A stretch of 64,000 nt of DNA from Thermogemmata fonticola (GCF_013694095.1 NZ_JACEFB010000013.1:61288-125287), one strand, 5' to 3'. Positions 1-10,001 are shown, numbered from the stretch's first letter. A program made the numbers and translations. The notes: generated by a model not told the origin, from the sequence alone.

Positions 1-452
1 CTGTCGCGGATAAATCCCCAGGAGCGAGAGGGGCCGTCTGCATCGCTGACGCCAGACCGTCATCGGGGCGACCGGCGGCATCCCGGCTGTTGGACCCCGG
101 AGAAGACGAGCAGGCCGTTAGACTGAACCAACAGACAACAGGCCAGAGGCCGGAAACCAGCCGCTGCGCCAACCTGAGGGGCATCGTCTTAGCCGACCGC
201 TGAGTCAACAACATCGAGGGACTCCTGGAGGATGAACGGGAGGACGGAGAAGGTGACGGCAAGAAAGACCGAGGATGCGGAGGGCGAAGAGACTCGCTCG
301 CCGCAGGAGCAGCCGCTGCCGGCGTCCCAGGAGCAGCCACTGCGGCCAGCACCCTGCCGGGCCACGGATTGCCGGGAAATTGCCGGGAATGAGCTACGGG
401 ATGCAGCATCAGCATGAGTCTCCCGGTGAGAGGTTCGCCGGTGAAGAATCCA
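1..452. other. leading stretch with no convincing gene
   Basis: I see no supported gene here. Short open frames exist on the plus strand (for example from 232), but they have no family resemblance and poor start context. The stretch lies downstream of the minus-strand gene that ends at 453. Confidence 0.4.
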
Positions 453-1127
453 TCAAGGGGAAGGAACTTCCAGGATCAGGCGGACCGCAGTGCCCACTTT
501 CGGGAGGGCATCGGGGTTCACGTCGAGTTTGAGGAATTTTTCCTCTTTCATGGTCCAGGTGGTTTGCAGGACGACTTCATCGGTGACGGGGAAAAGGCAA
601 ATGAGGGAGCCGGTCAAGTCCGCGCCGTAAACCTTGTCCTCCGGTTTGTTCGGGTCGCGGGGACTGAGGACGGAGCCGGTAAAGAGGAAGGTCATTTTCG
701 GGGGAGCTTTGCGGGTTTTCGGGTCCCAGAGGACTTTTTCCAGGGGCACGCGTTTGTATTCTCCGGCGGCATCAGGAACTTCTAGGTACACCTGCACGAT
801 TGGCCCTTCGGCTTTAGCGCCTTCCCCTTTGGCCGGTTTTCCCGGCTTGAGGCCCAATTGCTCCAGGGCTTTGTGCACCTGGGAAGGCATCACATCCACG
901 CTGACCACGATTTCGTGGGCCTTTTTCCCCTTGGGGTGGGGCCAGCCGGCAATCAGTTCGATGGGATAGACCTTATCCAGGTGAGGAAGCTGCCGAGGGG
1001 CCACCTTGGCCTCGATGATCACCTGCCGCTTTTTCGGATCGACGGTGATCCCTCCGGATTTCGACTCCTGGGCGATCACGGTGTGCATTCCGAAGAGCAA
1101 AGCGAAGATGAGCAGAAAGCGTTTCAT
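453..1127 (-). CDS. YdjY-like secreted protein
   Basis: This encodes a 224-residue exported protein of unknown biochemical role. The start at 1127 is preferred over 1205 because it opens directly into a signal peptide (MKRFLLIFALLFGMHTVIAQ) and has an AAGGAC-like ribosome site just upstream. The mature part begins with a short strand-rich region (GGITVDPKKRQVIIEAKV) and includes a HEIVVSVDVMPSQVHKALEQL segment, which resembles the YdjY-type domain common in planctomycetes. It is the last of four minus-strand genes for exported proteins (TPR, FG-GAP, PQQ, this one) with gaps of 86-147 bases, so a loose operon is possible. The family call is from memory of the motif; the function is not known. 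Confidence 0.75.
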   Translation of the reverse strand: MKRFLLIFALLFGMHTVIAQESKSGGITVDPKKRQVIIEAKVAPRQLPHLDKVYPIELIAGWPHPKGKKAHEIVVSVDVMPSQVHKALEQLGLKPGKPAKGEGAKAEGPIVQVYLEVPDAAGEYKRVPLEKVLWDPKTRKAPPKMTFLFTGSVLSPRDPNKPEDKVYGADLTGSLICLFPVTDEVVLQTTWTMKEEKFLKLDVNPDALPKVGTAVRLILEVPSP

Positions 1128-1270
1128 GGCAATCCGTCCTTTCCTCGTCATTCCGTTTTCCGACCGCGAAAATTGTGCCTGTGATCCAGACTCCGCTAGC
1201 GGCATGGTTATCGACTTTTTCCGGGGAACGATCCTCGCTGGAGTCCGCTCCCCGCTGCCGGGGTCAAAGC

Positions 1271-2776
1271 TCAGCGGCTCCCCAAACAGACGACAGCGGT
1301 GGGTTTGCCCAGATAAGGGCCTTCCAGGTTGCAGGTGGCGACAATGAGCTTACCCCCGTGAACCGTGACACCGCCGTAAACCATGCCGGGATTGCCGATA
1401 TCTTTCGCCAAGGGGTAGGTCCAGAGCGGCCGACCAGTTTTGAGATCGAGCGCATGCACCGTGGCTGTGAGGTCGGCGACGTACACTGCTTCTCCTGCGA
1501 TGGCGGGCGGAGCAAAGAGCGGGGCCTTGCAGTCGTAGAGCCAGGCGCGTTCGCCGTCTGTGACGGAGAAGGCGCGGACTTTGCCATCGGTGGCGGCGGC
1601 GATCGCCAGGCCATTGTGAACGGCCACGCAACTGACGATGCCGCCGGTGGGGATTTCCTTACGCCAGCGGACCTGGCCCGTTTTGCGATCCAGAGCTGTC
1701 AGATCGCCTTTGGCCGCCCGCAGTTCCTTGTAGTAGTAGCCGATGGAGCTGCCAGGCACGAGGATCGTTTCGCCCGCCACTGTGGCTCCGCCCCACGGGT
1801 TGTATTCGAGCCGGGCTTTCCAGACAATCTCTCCGTTATCCGCACGGAGGGCCAGGAGGCCGCGCTCGCCCACTTTTTCCTTGTCCAGAAACGCCGATGG
1901 TACCAAAAGAAGTTCGCCGCTCACGTTGAGGGGTGCGTCCACGTGCCACTGGTTCTGGCCTTTCTGCCAAAGTTTTTTGGGGGTGAACTTCAGCAGTTGG
2001 CTGTCGTCAGGGGGAATGGCGAAGTCCGGGTCTTTTTTCTTGTCTTCCTCATAACGGGCGAGCAGTTCTTTCCAGCGCTGCTGTTGCCGCTGGCGGACGG
2101 CGGCAAGATCGTATTCCTTTCCTTCGAGCACGGCAGTGTTCCATTGGATGGCCAGCACACCCGCAGCACCGGCTCCCATGTAAGCCCGTTGTCCCACCAC
2201 GAGCGGTGCGCCTTCGAGATGGATCAAGTCCCCCGGCAGAGGCAATTGCCAAAGCGGCAGGCCGCTGCGGGCATCCACGCAGTGCCAGGTGCCGCCGGAG
2301 TCCTGATGCATTCCATCTCCAAAGAGGAGGCAGTCCTCCGCCACAGCAGGGGAGCTGACGCTGGGGAGCTTCAGATACGGGGCGGATTTGCTCCAGCGCA
2401 GGGGAGGAGGATTCCCTCCGGCCAGGGCGAACAGATGGAGGGAAGGCCGATTGAAAGCACCGATCCCGGACACATAGACGGCATCACCCACGGGCACCGG
2501 GGCAGCCACAAAGTGCTCCTGGGACTTGTGTATCCACAGAACCGTCGGCTGGCGCGGGCCGGGTCGCTGGTCGGTGTTGCCCGTCCGCTGGGGGTTGCCC
2601 CGGTAGGTGCCCCAGGGAGGCGGGACGGAGGCCGAGGCTGGCTGGGGGGACCCCGAAACTGACTCCTGATACCCTGCTACCGGTTGGCGGCCTGGCCAGA
2701 CCAGCGGTAGCGCGAGCACCAAACTCGGAGCGAATAGCAGCCGATTCCAGCCCCACGCAATGTGATTACGTCTCAT
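1271..2776 (-). CDS. PQQ-type beta-propeller protein
   Basis: This is a 501-residue exported protein with a beta-propeller of the PQQ/BamB type. Several blades carry the repeat signature A-x-D-x-x-T/N-G-x-x-x-W, seen as LLALRADNGEIVWKARL, DLTALDRKTGQVRWRKEI and TVHALDLKTGRPLWTYPL. The start at 2776 is chosen because it gives a basic N-terminus followed by a hydrophobic stretch (LLFAPSLVLALPLVW) and because the longer frame would run into the preceding gene, which stops at 2863. A GAGGG motif precedes it. Such propellers occur in quinoprotein dehydrogenases and as protein-interaction scaffolds. No dehydrogenase catalytic segment is evident, so a scaffold or sensor role is more likely. It is the third of four consecutive minus-strand exported-protein genes. 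Confidence 0.85.
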   Translation of the reverse strand: MRRNHIAWGWNRLLFAPSLVLALPLVWPGRQPVAGYQESVSGSPQPASASVPPPWGTYRGNPQRTGNTDQRPGPRQPTVLWIHKSQEHFVAAPVPVGDAVYVSGIGAFNRPSLHLFALAGGNPPPLRWSKSAPYLKLPSVSSPAVAEDCLLFGDGMHQDSGGTWHCVDARSGLPLWQLPLPGDLIHLEGAPLVVGQRAYMGAGAAGVLAIQWNTAVLEGKEYDLAAVRQRQQQRWKELLARYEEDKKKDPDFAIPPDDSQLLKFTPKKLWQKGQNQWHVDAPLNVSGELLLVPSAFLDKEKVGERGLLALRADNGEIVWKARLEYNPWGGATVAGETILVPGSSIGYYYKELRAAKGDLTALDRKTGQVRWRKEIPTGGIVSCVAVHNGLAIAAATDGKVRAFSVTDGERAWLYDCKAPLFAPPAIAGEAVYVADLTATVHALDLKTGRPLWTYPLAKDIGNPGMVYGGVTVHGGKLIVATCNLEGPYLGKPTAVVCLGSR

Positions 2777-2862
2777 AGAAGTTGGTTCCCTCGGAGCTTG
2801 GTTTTCTGTTGAGCTTAAGTTCCCTGTTGAGCGTGTTAAGTCTGTCGAGCGGTTGCTCGGAA

Positions 2863-5334
2863 TCATTGGCATCTGACCTGAAGCGGTGTCGCGGCCACAT
2901 TCAGGTCTCGCGAAGTAACGGCGCCGTTTGGGCTGACCAGTTCGATCTTGTAGGACCCCGGCGACAGGAGGAAGCGCGGCAGGAGGCCGCACTGTCCTCC
3001 TCGGCCATGGCCGCCGACGATGGCGGCTGTGGCCACAGGCTGCCCGTTGCCATTGCGGATGATGACGCGTCCGCCATTGAGCACGGCGGTGCCGTTGAGG
3101 GAGAGTTGCACGGGTGTTTGGCCGTTGGGCAGCGGCATGGCTCCGAAGAGAATGCAGGATTCCTGGCCCTCATTGTGCAGCACCAGGTCGAGCCGGCCAT
3201 CGCCGTTGAGGTCGGCTAAGGTGGCGGCTTGCGAGTTGAAGACGCGCTGATGCAGGCCAATGGCCGCCGTTTTGTCCGTGAAGACGCCGTGGCTGTTGTT
3301 TTCCAGGTACCGATTTGGGCCGCGCAGGCAGCAGAGGAGAAGGTCCGGCTTGCCGTCGTTGTTGAAGTCCGCCGCCGCCGCCGCTACCATTCCCGGCACG
3401 GGTTTGGCCAGGTCGCCCGCGGAAGCCGTGATGTTGGCGAATCGCCCGGTGCCGTCGTTGCGGAAGAGAAGGCATTGCCCGTTGCGCTGGGGGATGAACA
3501 GGTCCAGATGGCCGTCGCCATCGTAGTCCAGCACCACGGGTCCCACTTTGCCGGTTTGGAAGGCCAAGCCGCTGTCCGCTTTGAGGGTGAAGCGGCCGCC
3601 AGCGTTGAGTAACAACAGGCCCTGGCCGGCGGCGTAGAGGATGTCAGGCTTGCCATCGGCGTTGAAGTCGGCCACGGCTAGGGCATCGCCTCGCAACTGG
3701 GCTGCCGGCGTGTCGGGTGTCAAACCCCACGCCGAAGTCACATCCTGAAACCACGGCTCGCCCCCAAGCTCTGGCTCGCCGGCAGCAAAGTAAAAAGCGT
3801 AATCCCCACTCCCATTGCAGATTTTGAGGAGCAACGTGTTCTTGCCTGCTTTCAAGTTCAGGACGGCGCGATTTTGATCGGGAGCGCAGGCCCGGCCCAC
3901 GTTTTCGCTGAGGATTTTTTCCCCGTTGAGCCAGACGGTCAAGGTATCATCGCTACCCAAGGAAACCGGCAGCCGGGTGGGAACAGCGGCCTCGATCTCG
4001 CGGTACAGATAGGTGGCGCAATTGTTTCCAAACTCGGCCAGACTGTTGACGCTGCCGTCGGCGTAGGTCTTTTTCGTCCACTTGACCGGCATGTCCCGCT
4101 TGCCTTTGTGGACCTTGTTGGGATCAAAGGGTTCGGTTTCCGGGGTGAATCGAGCGTCGAAGTTGCTCATGCCGCCGGGATGGCGGAACGGCCCGATGGC
4201 ATACCAATCGCCGAGCTTCGGGGGAGCGGAGCGGAGTTGAGCATCGGCGGGGCGGTTGTTGCGGTACAAACGCAGGCCATGATAGCCGTGGGCGATGGCG
4301 AGGTCCGGCTTGCCGTCCGCGTCGAAGTCGCCCCAAGCTGCGGCTGTGGCGGGCAGTCCGAGCGCTGAAGGGGGCAGCAGGCGCGTGTCGTCCCGGAACT
4401 TGCCAGCCCCCAAGTTGGTGTAGAGACGGGGGCCGCTCCCGGTGGCCAGGAGCAGATCCGGCAGGCCATCGCCGTTGTAGTCCGCCCAAACCGCCGCCCG
4501 CGCTCCGCCCGTCAGACCCGGCAACGCCACTTCCGTAAAGCTATCGCCGTCGTTTTGCAGCAGGAGCACTTTGCTCGCGGCGCAGAGGCAGACGTCCGCT
4601 TTGCCGTCGTTGTTGAAGTCGAGGGCGGATACCGCTTGGGCCTCACCGTCGGTCCGGGGTAAGGTGCCGAACTTGTTGAAGCCGGCGTAGCCTTCCAGCG
4701 CGCGGATTTCCTCGACGCCCCAGCCCACAAAGTCTCGCTTTGGGTTGTAGTCGAGCAGTTTCAGGCTCGCGCGCAGGCGCTGGATGCGGGCCGTCTTCTT
4801 ATGCAGGGCTTCCTTATCGCCATCGACCATGCAAGGCACGATGACTTCCTTGCCCGCGAGCATCTCCTCGATGATGCCGGGGAGCCGCTCGACTTTGCCG
4901 GCGTAGGACCGCAGCAAGAAGGGTTCCCCGTGGGACATCCCCCACCATTCCCCTTGGGGATACGCCTGGTACCAGGACACGCCGAAGTAGGTCTCGCTGG
5001 CCCCGCCGTTGTGGAAGAAAACGGCCTCCTTACCTACTTCCGCCCAGTTCATGATCTCTTGCCATTCCCCCGGACGCAGTCCGCCCCGGCCAATGTTGTG
5101 CTTGATCGGGTCCTGGGGATGGACCCCCTTGAGGTCCCGCAGCTTTTTGTAAATGATCAGGTTTTTCTCGCGGTCCACCTTTTGCACCTGCATGTGGACG
5201 ATGTTCGTGGACTGCCGGACGATGTCTCCCAGGGTAATCGGGGCTTCCACGTAGGCTTCCGCCCAGGGGAGAATCGACGCCACAGCGAGGATGGCCAGCA
5301 GCAGGGGCAAGGGGAGATGTCGCAGGGGGGTCAT
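2863..5334 (-). CDS. FG-GAP/VCBS repeat secreted protein with inserted module
   Basis: This 823-residue protein has a signal peptide (LPLPLLLAILAVASILPWAEA). Residues 28-200 form an N-terminal domain I do not recognise. At least seven calcium-binding-like loops of the D-x-N/D-x-D-G type follow (DFNNDGKADV near 239, DYNGDGLPDL near 285, DFDADGKPDL near 336, DFNADGKPDI near 556, then DYDGDGHLDL, DFNNDGKPDL and DLNGDGRLDL). This is the FG-GAP/VCBS propeller pattern of cell-surface proteins. Between the third and fourth repeats, residues 374-522 form a separate module (LGSDDTLTVWLNGE, LKAGKNTLLLKICNG) that closely resembles the C-terminus of the large dehydrogenase at 35131-38718. An AGGAG sits upstream of the ATG at 5334. 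It probably acts at the cell surface or periplasm; the ligand is unknown. Confidence 0.85.
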   Translation of the reverse strand: MTPLRHLPLPLLLAILAVASILPWAEAYVEAPITLGDIVRQSTNIVHMQVQKVDREKNLIIYKKLRDLKGVHPQDPIKHNIGRGGLRPGEWQEIMNWAEVGKEAVFFHNGGASETYFGVSWYQAYPQGEWWGMSHGEPFLLRSYAGKVERLPGIIEEMLAGKEVIVPCMVDGDKEALHKKTARIQRLRASLKLLDYNPKRDFVGWGVEEIRALEGYAGFNKFGTLPRTDGEAQAVSALDFNNDGKADVCLCAASKVLLLQNDGDSFTEVALPGLTGGARAAVWADYNGDGLPDLLLATGSGPRLYTNLGAGKFRDDTRLLPPSALGLPATAAAWGDFDADGKPDLAIAHGYHGLRLYRNNRPADAQLRSAPPKLGDWYAIGPFRHPGGMSNFDARFTPETEPFDPNKVHKGKRDMPVKWTKKTYADGSVNSLAEFGNNCATYLYREIEAAVPTRLPVSLGSDDTLTVWLNGEKILSENVGRACAPDQNRAVLNLKAGKNTLLLKICNGSGDYAFYFAAGEPELGGEPWFQDVTSAWGLTPDTPAAQLRGDALAVADFNADGKPDILYAAGQGLLLLNAGGRFTLKADSGLAFQTGKVGPVVLDYDGDGHLDLFIPQRNGQCLLFRNDGTGRFANITASAGDLAKPVPGMVAAAAADFNNDGKPDLLLCCLRGPNRYLENNSHGVFTDKTAAIGLHQRVFNSQAATLADLNGDGRLDLVLHNEGQESCILFGAMPLPNGQTPVQLSLNGTAVLNGGRVIIRNGNGQPVATAAIVGGHGRGGQCGLLPRFLLSPGSYKIELVSPNGAVTSRDLNVAATPLQVRCQ
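3769..4215 (-). other. inserted SDD-WLNG module within FG-GAP protein
   Basis: This DNA encodes residues 374-522 of the FG-GAP protein. Its residue pattern (WYAIGPF, ETEPFDP, YLYREI, LGSDD, WLNG, RACAPDQ, GKNTLLLK, NGSGDYAFY) is repeated in the C-terminal 160 residues of the PVC-type dehydrogenase encoded at 35134-35619. The module interrupts the propeller between blades. Confidence 0.75.
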
Positions 5335-5481
5335 AGCCGATCGTACTCCTGGGGGGTTCGTACCAACAAATATACGTCACAGTCCGCGAGTAGGAATCGG
5401 TGAGCGCGAACCGCTATTCGCCGGGTGGGGCATGCAGGCTGATCTCCTTTGAGGCGATCGCTTTCGGGACACGGGCTGGTT

Positions 5482-8400
5482 CTACTGCTTGGGCAGTTTG
5501 CCGAGCCGCTCGCGGGCCAAGTTGGACCAGGGGCTGTCTTTGGGGGCCTCCTGGAGGACGCGTTCCAGAAGTTTGGCGGCATCGGCCGGTTTTTTCTCTT
5601 CCACGAGAACGCGGGCATGTTCCAGCAAGGCGGGAAACTTCAGATCGGGTAGATCGTAAGCGTAATAGACCATCTGGAACTCTTTACCGGCTTCCGCCCA
5701 GCGTCCCTGGCGGGCGCGAATCGCGCCGATTTGCAAGCGGGCTTTGGCTGCGCGATCGTCCGTTGTCTGCTGGATGACCTGCTGGTAATGCCCGACGGCT
5801 TCATCCAGGCGATTGAGGTTTTGCAAGGCCCAGGCCAGGCCATAGCGGGCATCGACCGACCAGCGGTTATTGTTGCCGAAGCGCTGGAGCCACTGCTCGA
5901 AGGTCTGGCGCGCTGGGTCCCACTGCTGGAGCTGGCCGTAGGCATGACCCAGGCGCAGGACGGCGCGATCGCTCACGCCGGCGATGTTCTGCAAGGGGGG
6001 CTGGTCGCGGAAGGGGAGCAGGCGCTTGATGGCTTCCTCCGCCTTGCCCTGGGCTAGCAAGGCTTCGCCGCTGCGATAGAGAGCGATCGGCCGGTAGGGG
6101 GACTTTTCCTGGGCCGCCACAGCGTCCCATTGGTTTTGCGCCGCCGCGTAGTCCCGCTTGTCAAACAAGACCGCCCCCAAGCGTAAGCGCAGGCGCTCCG
6201 TGGTGTCGGGGGACACCGGGCGATCCGTGGTTTCGACATCCAGGGCGGCGCGGAGGTGCTGGATGGCGTCGTCAAGTTTGCCCGCCTCGGCCAAAAGCTC
6301 GGACCATTCCAGCCGGGCTTCGACGGCGAGCGAGTGCTGGGGGAACTCGGCGATGAGCCGGGTGTAAGCCGGGGCGGGGTCGACTTCCGCCCAGCGGCGG
6401 GTCCAAGCCGCCTCGTAGAGCATGCGGGCGCGGCCCGGATGCTGGGGGAAACCGGCGCGATATTGTTCCGCTTTGCTTTCCAGGTCGCGGGCCAGTTGGG
6501 TTAGCTCGGCGAGGACAGTTTTGATCTGGCTGTCCAGCGGCCCAGCCTGATCAGGCGGGAGGTTGGGCTGGGCGCGGTTTTTGCGGAGTTCTTCCAGGCG
6601 GCGACGTTTCTCGGCGACCGCTGTGGCGAGCGCCTTGTAGCTCGCATCAACGGCCAGGGGATGGTTCCCGGCCGCTTGCACCGCTTGCTCGAAAGCCACG
6701 CGAGCCTCGGCGAGTTTCCCCGCCTCTTCCCAGGCGATCCCCTGATGGTAGCGCAGCAGGGCGATCCAATCCCGCCGGGCCGGGTCGCTGCTGAGAGGCC
6801 CTTCAAATCGCTCGCGGGCCTGGCGGAGCACGTCCGCCGCCTGGGCGGCCTGGTTCTGTTCCCGCAGCAAAGTGGCCAGGTTGATGAAGGCCAACGGGGC
6901 GACCGGCGAACGCTGCCAGGGATCGCCGCTGAATTGCCGCAGGGTGTTGATGGCCCCTCCTTTATCGCCTTGCAGGGCCATGATTTTGGCCCGTTCCAGC
7001 AACGCCGCACCGCTCACCGCTGACTGGGGAAACTCCCGCAAAAGCCGTTCGAGCGCTGCCCGGCCTTTGTTGAGCAGGTCATTGCGTTCATTGCCGGCGG
7101 GTAAGCCGGCGGCCAGTCGCTTGTAACACAAGCCGAGTTTCAGCAGAGCGTCTGGCGTCTGTTCCGCTTTCGGGGCGGCAGCTACGAAGGTTTCCAGTTG
7201 TGCCGCGGCGGCGGTGAGTTTTTCCCGCAGCATGTTGTCCGCCAGGGCGTCCTCCGCTTTCTCCGGAGCGGTCCGCAGGTGGCAGTCCGCCAGCAGGTAG
7301 GAGACCACGATCAATTCCTGGGTGCGGGCCGGGGCCGGGATGGCCTCCAGTGCCGGAAGGGCCTCCTCGTATTGTTTCAAGGCGATCCGGCATAGAGCGA
7401 GGCCCAAACGCGCGCGGGCTGCCTTCTCGAACTCTGGATATTTACTGACCACTTCCTCGTACTTGCGGCCGGCGTCCTGAAAGGCTTGGCTTGCGGCCGG
7501 ATTGTTTTGCTGGGCCAACTGCTCCGCCTTGCGATAGGCATTTTCGGCGCTGCGGAACAGCACCCACGGCAGCAACGGACTTTGCGGGTACTGTTGCAGG
7601 AAGGCCGTGATGCGGGCGTCGGAAGCCGCCAGGTCTCCTGCCAGGTGCCAGGCTGTGGCTGAGCGTTCGAGGGCTTCCTGGAGCTTGTGCGGCGGCAGGA
7701 CTTTTTCGTTCACCAGTTGGTCGTACAAAGCGGCGGCTTCTCGGTGCTGCTGGGCATAGACCAGGGCGTCGGCCAGCTCCAGCATCATTTGGGCGCGCAG
7801 GGACCGTGCCGGTGCGTCTGCCGCTGGGGTGCGCTGCACGGCGTCGCGCAGGGCTGCAATCGCGGCCTGGAGCTTGGCGTTGCGGTCGTTGGGGTTGTTC
7901 GGGTTTGCCGCCAGGGCTAGTCCGAGCCGGGCTTTGCCGATCCAGAACTGGGCTTGCGGACCGAGTTGCGGATGGTTGGCCAGCAGTTGCAGCGTCCGCT
8001 GGGCCTCCTCCCATTGCTTGAGTTGGACCTGGCAGAAACCGGCGCGGAGCAAGGCTTCATCCCGTAAGGGGGATTGGGCGTAATCTTTGGCGAACGCCTG
8101 GAGCTTGGGGAGGGCGTCCGCGAATTTCCCGGTCTCGTAGAGAATGCAGGCATCGTAGAAGGCGGCGCCGGGGACGTAATCCGGAGGCGGCAGTTGCGCC
8201 AGCGCTTGCCAATGGGCCTTCTCCCACGGCTGGGTGCGGAAGCGATCCGGTTGCTTGAGCAGCTCCAGGGCCTCGGCTTTGCGCTTGTCGTAGCCGCTGA
8301 GCACGGCCTGGAACGCGACGTGGGCTTCCGCCAGTTCGCCGTCGATCAGGTGGATGCGGCCGCGCAGGTAGCGGGCATGCAGGCCGAAGGGCTGCTCAAA

Positions 8401-9126
8401 GGGTGCTAAGGCGTCCAGCGAGCGGGCGGCCTGCGCTGTCTCGCCAAGGAGAAAACAGGCGGCTCCGTGATAGTACAACGCCAGGGGGCGCCAGGCGGCT
8501 TTGGTGTCGCCTCCTGTCACCAACGGTTCGACCGCTTTGCGGGCTTCCTGGGGCCGGCCCAGAAGCAGTTCCATTTCGGCCTGATCGCAGCGGGCGCGCG
8601 CCACCCAGTCCGGGGCGGGAGGTTGGCTTTTGCCCAGCACTTCCGCGGCCTGAGCGAAGAGGCGGGCGGCCTCCGTGAAGTGCGGCAGGGCGGCCTGCTG
8701 GCGCTGGGCCAACTCCGCCGGATTGCGCAAGCCGGGATGCAATTCCTTTTGTCCCATTCCCCGCCGGGCTATGCCCGCGTAATAGAGGGCGTGTCCCCGC
8801 TGGGGGAAGTTGCTATCCTGGGCCGCGCCCTGCAACGCCTCCAAGGCTCTCGCGTAATCCGGCTCCGGCAGGTCTAGGAGGGCTAATCCCAGACCGTAGC
8901 GCGCTGCGACCGCCTCCTTATGCCCGCCGAATTTTTGCAGATATTCCCGGAAACGGTCCGCCGCAAAGGACGCGTTCCCCTCGTTGTACGCCTTCCGGGC
9001 TGCCTGGAGTAACTGCTCCGCTTGAGCGTCCGCCGGGTTCTGGCTCTGCCCGTCATTGACGAGTACCAGCATCCCCGCGCTCAGCAGACCCACAAACCAC
9101 CCGCGGTGATAAACGGTGCGACGCAT
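5482..9126 (-). CDS. large tetratricopeptide repeat protein
   Basis: This is a 1214-residue exported protein made almost entirely of TPR-type helical hairpins. Characteristic units recur throughout, for example ALYRSGEALLAQGKAEEAIK and AKARLQIGAIRARQGRWAEA, with many A-x-Y/F and Y-E-E-V/A pairs. The N-terminus (RRTVYHRGWFVGLLSAGMLVLV) looks like a signal peptide or anchor. The ATG at 9126 is preferred over 9144 because an AGGTG motif lies about nine bases upstream of it. TPR arrays of this YbgF/BamD style commonly act as periplasmic protein-protein scaffolds. It is the first gene of the minus-strand run TPR, FG-GAP, PQQ, YdjY. No enzymatic domain is visible. Confidence 0.88.
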   Translation of the reverse strand: MRRTVYHRGWFVGLLSAGMLVLVNDGQSQNPADAQAEQLLQAARKAYNEGNASFAADRFREYLQKFGGHKEAVAARYGLGLALLDLPEPDYARALEALQGAAQDSNFPQRGHALYYAGIARRGMGQKELHPGLRNPAELAQRQQAALPHFTEAARLFAQAAEVLGKSQPPAPDWVARARCDQAEMELLLGRPQEARKAVEPLVTGGDTKAAWRPLALYYHGAACFLLGETAQAARSLDALAPFEQPFGLHARYLRGRIHLIDGELAEAHVAFQAVLSGYDKRKAEALELLKQPDRFRTQPWEKAHWQALAQLPPPDYVPGAAFYDACILYETGKFADALPKLQAFAKDYAQSPLRDEALLRAGFCQVQLKQWEEAQRTLQLLANHPQLGPQAQFWIGKARLGLALAANPNNPNDRNAKLQAAIAALRDAVQRTPAADAPARSLRAQMMLELADALVYAQQHREAAALYDQLVNEKVLPPHKLQEALERSATAWHLAGDLAASDARITAFLQQYPQSPLLPWVLFRSAENAYRKAEQLAQQNNPAASQAFQDAGRKYEEVVSKYPEFEKAARARLGLALCRIALKQYEEALPALEAIPAPARTQELIVVSYLLADCHLRTAPEKAEDALADNMLREKLTAAAAQLETFVAAAPKAEQTPDALLKLGLCYKRLAAGLPAGNERNDLLNKGRAALERLLREFPQSAVSGAALLERAKIMALQGDKGGAINTLRQFSGDPWQRSPVAPLAFINLATLLREQNQAAQAADVLRQARERFEGPLSSDPARRDWIALLRYHQGIAWEEAGKLAEARVAFEQAVQAAGNHPLAVDASYKALATAVAEKRRRLEELRKNRAQPNLPPDQAGPLDSQIKTVLAELTQLARDLESKAEQYRAGFPQHPGRARMLYEAAWTRRWAEVDPAPAYTRLIAEFPQHSLAVEARLEWSELLAEAGKLDDAIQHLRAALDVETTDRPVSPDTTERLRLRLGAVLFDKRDYAAAQNQWDAVAAQEKSPYRPIALYRSGEALLAQGKAEEAIKRLLPFRDQPPLQNIAGVSDRAVLRLGHAYGQLQQWDPARQTFEQWLQRFGNNNRWSVDARYGLAWALQNLNRLDEAVGHYQQVIQQTTDDRAAKARLQIGAIRARQGRWAEAGKEFQMVYYAYDLPDLKFPALLEHARVLVEEKKPADAAKLLERVLQEAPKDSPWSNLARERLGKLPKQ

Positions 9127-9686
9127 CGGAGGATTCACCTGCATTTGCTCGGTCGAGGAGGGAACTTACCACACACCACTCGTTCAGGAAAATTCGGACT
9201 TCACGGGCTAGTATCGGGCAGGATGGCATTCCCTTATCCGTGGCAGCGTAGGCAGCAGGTTGGGTCGCGTTCCTGGACTAAGCTGCCGAGGAACACGTAC
9301 GCTGTGGGAGGGCGGCGATGGCGGGTTCACGGCTTCCATGACCAGCAACGACCCGCCGGGGAGGGGGTGCTTTCCGGGGGGTGGGCCGCCTTGAAGCTCC
9401 AACATCACGGGCAGCGAATTTCATTGTCGGAAATCCCCGCCCTCGGTGTCAACTACTTTTTTCCTCCCGGCTCGTTTTTTCCCCCTTGCGAGCTCTGCGA
9501 TCGAGCAAGGCTCCGGGGAGAAAATTCCGCTTGACAGGAAGCGAAAAACCTGCGAGGGATGATGTTAAGGACGGCACCCAGCGGTTGCCACAACTTGCGG
9601 AGCCGGACTCGCTGCAAATGCAATAACCTCACGCAACCGCTCAGCCGGCAAGATGGGGATGACTTATTCCGAAAGGATATCTGGCT
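9127..9686. other. divergent intergenic region
   Basis: This spacer lies between the divergent TPR gene and the small Cys-rich gene. I see no coding frame with family resemblance. It should hold promoters for both directions, but no motif is clear enough to place. Confidence 0.35.
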
Positions 9687-10001
9687 ATGGTGCATTTCTC
9701 CTGCGATCTGTGTGGCAAGGATTTGACACCCGAAGGAACGAGGCGGTTTGTGCTCAAAATGGAAGCCTTTGCTGCCCCCGCCCCTGCGCTCTTGCAAGAG
9801 GAGGACTTGCAGGATGACCATGTCGAAGACATGGCGCGCTATCTCCAGGCGTTGGAGGCCGGATTGGTGCAGGAACCATCGCCACCCCCGGAACGCAAGC
9901 AAATGCGCTTCGACCTCTGTTCCGATTGTTACCGCCGCTTTCTCCAGGACCCCCTCCGCCGCGATGCGCTCCCTCGCTTCAACTTCAGCAGTAACAATTG
10001 A
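9687..10001 (+). CDS. small Cys-pair (zinc-ribbon-like) protein
   Basis: This 104-residue cytoplasmic protein begins MVHFSCDLCGKDLTPEG, giving a CxxC pair at residues 6-9. A second pair occurs near the C-terminus (DLCSDCYRRFLQDP). Two CxxC pairs far apart suggest a single zinc site holding the ends together. A GAAAGGA ribosome site precedes the ATG with good spacing. The middle is acidic and Pro-rich. It is a conserved-looking small protein without an assigned function. The neighbouring nikR is convergent with it, so they are not co-transcribed. Confidence 0.7.
   Translation: MVHFSCDLCGKDLTPEGTRRFVLKMEAFAAPAPALLQEEDLQDDHVEDMARYLQALEAGLVQEPSPPPERKQMRFDLCSDCYRRFLQDPLRRDALPRFNFSSNN

Noticed and set aside
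232..532. Short plus-strand frames near the left edge
   Set aside because: No family resemblance, and the AGG adjacent to the ATG is too close to act as a normal ribosome site.
1175..2662. 495-residue plus-strand frame
   Set aside because: It is antisense to the PQQ propeller gene, whose repeats and signal peptide are clear.
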